Assembly (NCBI GenBank): GCA_001689495.1
Contig: LUJS01000042.1
Coordinates: forward strand, 1 to 8,300
DNA from: Bacteroidales bacterium M8
GTDB lineage: Bacteria; Bacteroidota; Bacteroidia; Bacteroidales; Muribaculaceae
Reading direction: 5' to 3'
DNA length: 8,300 nucleotides
Numbering within the stretch: position 1 is the first letter of the stretch; every line of letters starts with the position of its first letter. The translations under genes and the position numbers were made by a program. Below the pieces are notes generated by a model. The model was given only the letters and a program-made list of their open reading frames with translations. It was not told the DNA's origin and searched no databases. Of the stretch, positions 5,375 to 8,300 are shown in pieces.

Positions 5375-6187
5375 GAAGTCTTGCTGTCTCATCGACAGTA
5401 TGTCCTCGCGGCTCAGTCCGGTTATGGCGGGCCGCGGGGCGAATTCCGCAATATCCGTCACCGCCACGCCCGCATTGTGCGGGCATACCTCCTGACAGAT
5501 GTCGCAGCCGTATATGCGCGTGCCCAGCGGGGGTATCTCGTCGCCGCGATATTCGATGGTCAGATACGACATGCACCTGCGGGCATCCATCCCGCCCTGA
5601 CCGTCGAGGGCATGGCCGGGACAAGCCGCGATGCAGCGTCCGCACCCGTCGCAGCCGCGTGTATCGGGCGTGTCGGGGTCGAGCGGCAGGGTGGTCAGTA
5701 TGAATCCCAGCACGCACCACGACCCAGCGCCGGGCACTATCAGCAGGTTGTTGAGTCCAATGAATCCCACTCCGGCCTTCGTTGCCCAGTAACGCTCGCG
5801 CAGCGGGGCGGTGTCCACGCACACGCGGCATGCGGCGCCCGTGCGCGCCGTGATCTCGTCCGCCACCGCGGATAGTCGGCGGCGCACCACGTCGTGATAG
5901 TCCTCGCCGAGGGCATAGCGCGCCCAGCGCAGCGGCTCGCGGGGCGGGTGGTTATAATAGCTGAATGCAGCGGCGACGATGCTCCGTGCGCCGTCGAGCA
6001 GCAGCGTGGCGTCGTCGCGCACGTCGTGATAGCGGTCCAGATAGCCCATCTCGCCGTGTCGGCCGCGGGCAATGAAGTACCTGTAAAGCTCCGCGACGGC
6101 CTCGTCGACGGGTCCTGCTGCGGCAATCCCCGCGGCGACGGCTCCGGCACCCCGCACCAGCGACTTTATTTCTGTGGACGACAGCAT
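5255..6187 (-). CDS. queG: Epoxyqueuosine reductase
   Basis: QueG reduces epoxyqueuosine to queuosine at the wobble position of tRNAs with GUN anticodons, the last step of queuosine synthesis, using cobalamin and two [4Fe-4S] clusters. The 310-residue protein has CVDTAPLRER (123-132) with the catalytic Asp at D125, WATKAGVGFIGLNNLLI, and eight cluster cysteines: C179, C182, C185 and C189 (CDGCGRCIAACP), C205 (RRCMSYLTIE), and C228, C231 and C235 (CDICQEVCP). FSMIFRGSPIKR near 271-282 closes the conserved part. It lacks the C-terminal HEAT-like domain of the longer E. coli form. It starts 3 nt after the deacetylase stop and is probably the last gene of the hflX operon. Its last 40 codons overlap tatD on the other strand, and its stop is antisense to the tatD ETDES motif. 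Activity requires corrinoid, made or imported. Confidence 0.95.
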   Translation of the reverse strand: MLSSTEIKSLVRGAGAVAAGIAAAGPVDEAVAELYRYFIARGRHGEMGYLDRYHDVRDDATLLLDGARSIVAAAFSYYNHPPREPLRWARYALGEDYHDVVRRRLSAVADEITARTGAACRVCVDTAPLRERYWATKAGVGFIGLNNLLIVPGAGSWCVLGFILTTLPLDPDTPDTRGCDGCGRCIAACPGHALDGQGGMDARRCMSYLTIEYRGDEIPPLGTRIYGCDICQEVCPHNAGVAVTDIAEFAPRPAITGLSREDILSMRQQDFSMIFRGSPIKRTKLAGLVRNALRTGPGTGEGGDLADGQP

Positions 6188-6190
6188 CGC

Positions 6191-6910
6191 TTACATCGGC
6201 AGGGTTTCGAACTCATAGCCCTTGGCCTTGAGCCACTTTATGGCGCGGGGTAGGGCAAAGCGCATATTGTCGTGTGCCTTGATGGAGTCGTGAAACACTA
6301 TGATGCTGCCGTTGCGGGCATAGCGCCGCACGTTGGCAAACACCCTCTCGCCGTCGATGCGGCGCGAGTAGTCGCGCGTCACCAGATCGTACATCACGAT
6401 GTTGTAATGCTTCTTTATCACGTGCGCCTGTCCGGGCCAGATGATGCCGTGTGGCGGGCGGAACAGCGACGAGCCTATCAGGGCGTCGGCCTCGCTGATG
6501 TCGCGCAGATAGCGCGCGTTACTCTCCTTGAGCCCCTGCAGGTGGTGCATGGTGTGGTTGCCGTAGGCGTGGCCGCGGCGCTTCACCTCCTCGAACAGCT
6601 CGGGATGGCGGCGCACATTGTCGCCGACCATGAAGAACGTGGCCTTGACCCCCTCGCGGTCCAGCAGGTCCAGCACCCACGGGGTCTCTTCGGGCACCGG
6701 GCCGTCGTCGAATGTCAGGTACACCACCTTGCGGCCGCGGCGCTTGTATCGCCACATCCCCTCGGTGAACATGAGCCTGTAGAGCAGCGGAGGGCGCTCT
6801 ATCAGCCTGTCAGGGCGCAGGCGGTCGAGAGTCCGCCGCCACCACGAAAGCCCGGCAGAGGGCTTCTCCGAAGGCTTTTCAGATGGCGTCGTCACCGGCG
6901 TCTTCGTCAT
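6191..6910 (-). CDS. Polysaccharide deacetylase (NodB/CE4 family)
   Basis: CE4 enzymes remove N- or O-acetyl groups from glycans such as peptidoglycan or chitooligosaccharide with a single metal. In this 239-residue protein the motifs appear in order: TFDDGP (66-71, D68 and D69), HTMHH (H119 and H123 as metal ligands), RPPHG (151-155), YDLVTRDY (174-181) and IIVFHDS (203-209, H207). So it should be active. There is no signal peptide or membrane segment, which is odd for an enzyme expected to act on cell-wall glycan; the substrate is open. The N-terminus is about 35 residues longer than I recall for relatives, with a SEKPSEKP repeat at 10-17; apart from GTG at codon 6 there is no alternative start before M47, so I keep 6910. 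The first 32 nt overlap the end of hflX and queG follows after 3 nt, indicating one leftward operon. Confidence 0.93.
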   Translation of the reverse strand: MTKTPVTTPSEKPSEKPSAGLSWWRRTLDRLRPDRLIERPPLLYRLMFTEGMWRYKRRGRKVVYLTFDDGPVPEETPWVLDLLDREGVKATFFMVGDNVRRHPELFEEVKRRGHAYGNHTMHHLQGLKESNARYLRDISEADALIGSSLFRPPHGIIWPGQAHVIKKHYNIVMYDLVTRDYSRRIDGERVFANVRRYARNGSIIVFHDSIKAHDNMRFALPRAIKWLKAKGYEFETLPM

Positions 6911-8111
6911 ATTTCTGAAACAGGAAGTCGTTGTAGGGGAATCGCGTCAGGTGAATCTCTTTGGCGCGCTCGTAGAGCAGCTGCTTCAGCGCGTCGACAT
7001 TCTGTCCGGTCTTGGCCGAGATGAACACGCAGTCGTGGGGCAGGCGGGCCATCCACATGCGCTTCAGCTCGTCGAGCGATATGTTCTCGCGCGTGCGCTC
7101 GGTCAGGTCGTTCTCGTCCTTCTCGACATGCCTGAAGGCGTCGATCTTGTTGAAGACCATTATCACCGGCTTCTCGGCGCCGTCGCAGACCTCGCGCAGG
7201 GTCTTGTCGACCACGGCTATCTGCTCCTCGAAGTTGGGGTGCGAGATGTCCACGACATGCACCAGCAGGTCGGCCTCGCGCACCTCGTCGAGGGTCGACT
7301 TGAACGAGTCGACAAGGTGGGTGGGGAGCTTGCGGATGAATCCGACCGTGTCTGACAGCAGGAAGGGGAGGTTGTCTATTATCACCTTGCGCACCGTCGT
7401 GTCGAGGGTGGCGAACAGCTTGTTCTCGGCAAACACGTCGCTCTTGCTCAGCACGTTCATCAGGGTCGACTTGCCGGCGTTGGTATAGCCCACTAGGGCC
7501 ACGCGGGTCAGCTTGCCGCGATTCTTGCGCTGCACGGCCTTCTGCTTGTCTATCGAGCGCAGCTCCTCCTTGAGGCGGCTTATCTTGTCGAGGATTATTC
7601 GGCGGTCGGTCTCGATCTGTGTCTCGCCCGGGCCGCGCATGCCGATGCCGCCGCGCTGGCGCTCGAGGTGGGTCCACATGCGGGTCAGTCGCGGCAGCAG
7701 ATACTGATACTGCGCCAGCTCGACCTGAGTCTTGGCGTTGGCCGTGCGGGCGCGCTTGGCAAAGATGTCGAGGATGAGGCTGGTGCGGTCGAGTATCTTC
7801 ACCTTGAGCTCGCGCTCTATGTTGACCACCTGCTTTGATGTCAGGTCGTCGTCGAATATGGCCATGCCGATGTCGTTGTCCTCGATGTATGCGCGTATCT
7901 CCTCGAGCTTGCCCTTGCCCACGTAGGTGCGCGGGTTGGGATAGTCGAGGCGCTGCAGGAAGGTCCTGACGGTGACGGCGCCGGCCGTGTCGGCCAGAAA
8001 CGCCAGCTCGTCGAGGTATTCCTTGGCTTTGGCTTCGTTCTGCTGTTCGCTGATGAGTCCCACGAGCACCGCGCGCTCTGTCAGCTCCTCGCTTAGTATC
8101 TGGTCAATCAT
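6879..8111 (-). CDS. hflX: GTPase HflX
   Basis: HflX binds the 50S subunit and splits stalled or hibernating ribosomes. The 410-residue protein has the N-terminal HflX domain (about 10-110, with the YVGKGKLEEI segment at 63-72), a basic helical linker, the signature GGIGMRGPGETQIETD (154-169), and the G domain: GYTNAGKS (208-215), ATLDTT (234-239), DTVGF (254-258), NKID (321-324) and SAK (365-367). The tail FPYNDFLFQKYDED is usual for Bacteroidota. I place the start at the ATG at 8111 (MIDQILSEEL), which matches family N-termini; the frame stays open upstream to an ATG at 8267, but those 52 codons are unlike HflX and cover an AT-rich leader and a GC hairpin. No Shine-Dalgarno is seen. It heads the operon with the deacetylase and queG. 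Confidence 0.96.
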   Translation of the reverse strand: MIDQILSEELTERAVLVGLISEQQNEAKAKEYLDELAFLADTAGAVTVRTFLQRLDYPNPRTYVGKGKLEEIRAYIEDNDIGMAIFDDDLTSKQVVNIERELKVKILDRTSLILDIFAKRARTANAKTQVELAQYQYLLPRLTRMWTHLERQRGGIGMRGPGETQIETDRRIILDKISRLKEELRSIDKQKAVQRKNRGKLTRVALVGYTNAGKSTLMNVLSKSDVFAENKLFATLDTTVRKVIIDNLPFLLSDTVGFIRKLPTHLVDSFKSTLDEVREADLLVHVVDISHPNFEEQIAVVDKTLREVCDGAEKPVIMVFNKIDAFRHVEKDENDLTERTRENISLDELKRMWMARLPHDCVFISAKTGQNVDALKQLLYERAKEIHLTRFPYNDFLFQKYDEDAGDDAI

Positions 8112-8166
8112 AGAATTCTGTATATGGGGGGAGGGGGATTGAAGTATTGATGATCTCTGTTGTGTC

Positions 8167-8183
8167 TGCGCGCACCGCGCGCG
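8167..8183 (-). other. GC-only hairpin in the hflX leader
   Basis: Six consecutive G-C pairs (8168-8173 with 8177-8182) close a 3-nt loop. No T-tract follows on either strand, so it is not a normal terminator. It lies 56 nt upstream of the hflX start and could be a leader structure or simple alternating GC sequence. Confidence 0.4.
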
Positions 8184-8219
8184 TACGCATATAGAACGTG
8201 GCGCTGACGCTTTTCGTTT

Positions 8220-8252
8220 GAAACGTATATGAAAAAAGAATGGATAATGAAA
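8220..8252 (-). promoter_or_regulatory. Candidate hflX promoter
   Basis: On the minus strand TTTC (8252-8249) and TACGTTTC (8227-8220) are separated by 21 nt, resembling TTTG-N19-21-TAnnTTTG with the final G replaced by C in both boxes. Transcription from about 8213 would give a leader of about 100 nt containing the GC hairpin at 8167-8183. Confidence 0.35.
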
Positions 8253-8300
8253 CCCGAAGATTTGCATTACCCATTCTCCTCTCTCCTCAGCGGTATGGAC
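8229..8300 (+). CDS. Possible partial gene running off the right edge
   Basis: An open frame starts at ATG 8229 (second ATG at 8247) and stays open for 24 codons to the window end, giving MKKEWIMKPEDLHYPFSSLL and a few more residues. It would be divergent from hflX. I recognise no family, see no promoter or ribosome binding site, and it overlaps the candidate hflX promoter. It may be chance. Confidence 0.25.
   Translation, partial: MKKEWIMKPEDLHYPFSSLLSGMD

Noticed and set aside
6272..7024. A 250-codon plus-strand open frame across the deacetylase and hflX
   Set aside because: It is antisense to conserved CE4 and HflX motifs and has no family features.
8112..8267. An upstream 52-residue extension of HflX
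   Set aside because: The sequence is unlike any HflX N-terminus, covers the leader hairpin and candidate promoter, and MIDQILSEEL fits the usual family start.

Overview
This 8.3 kb window looks like chromosomal housekeeping DNA from a GC-rich member of the Bacteroidales. A gut Muribaculaceae-type genome is the best guess and Rikenellaceae/Alistipes is possible. Three things point there: the DUF4271 membrane protein beside a HemD-like protein, a family pair I know only from Bacteroidota; two near-perfect copies of the Bacteroidota -7 promoter element (TAnnTTTG) upstream of genes; and mostly absent Shine-Dalgarno sequences. I see no phage, insertion sequence, CRISPR array, tRNA or rRNA.

Left half, + strand. 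A short AT-rich intergenic region (1-116) carries two opposed -7 boxes inside a perfect 10-bp inverted repeat. The rightward box sits 7 nt before the bioB start. Next comes a tightly packed run: bioB, a ThiF/MoeB-type E1-like adenylyltransferase (8-nt overlap), a LOG-family phosphoribohydrolase (12-nt gap), DUF4271 (4-nt overlap) and a HemD-like protein (28-nt gap). The last 63 codons of DUF4271 change sharply to AT-ending codons, and a -7 box lies within them, so hemD probably has its own promoter inside the upstream gene. A strong intrinsic terminator follows hemD. Then come rnpA, yidD and a TatD-family hydrolase, again overlapping or nearly touching.

Right half, - strand. hflX, a polysaccharide deacetylase and queG form a compact leftward operon (32-nt overlap, then a 3-nt gap). 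queG runs head-on into tatD and their coding ends overlap by 120 nt. A divergent partial reading frame may start at the right edge.

The functions are mixed: cofactor synthesis (biotin, a possible sulfur-carrier activator, a HemD-like protein), RNA processing and modification (RNase P protein, queuosine), membrane insertion (YidD) and ribosome rescue (HflX). The points most worth a second look are: a BioB whose sequence fits the anaerobic Type II auxiliary-cluster form; its translationally coupled E1-like partner, which lacks the arginine finger and zinc cysteines; a promoter embedded in the DUF4271 coding sequence; a terminator that leaves no room for an rnpA promoter; and the long antisense overlap of tatD and queG. 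I see no clear-cut new defence or mobile system.
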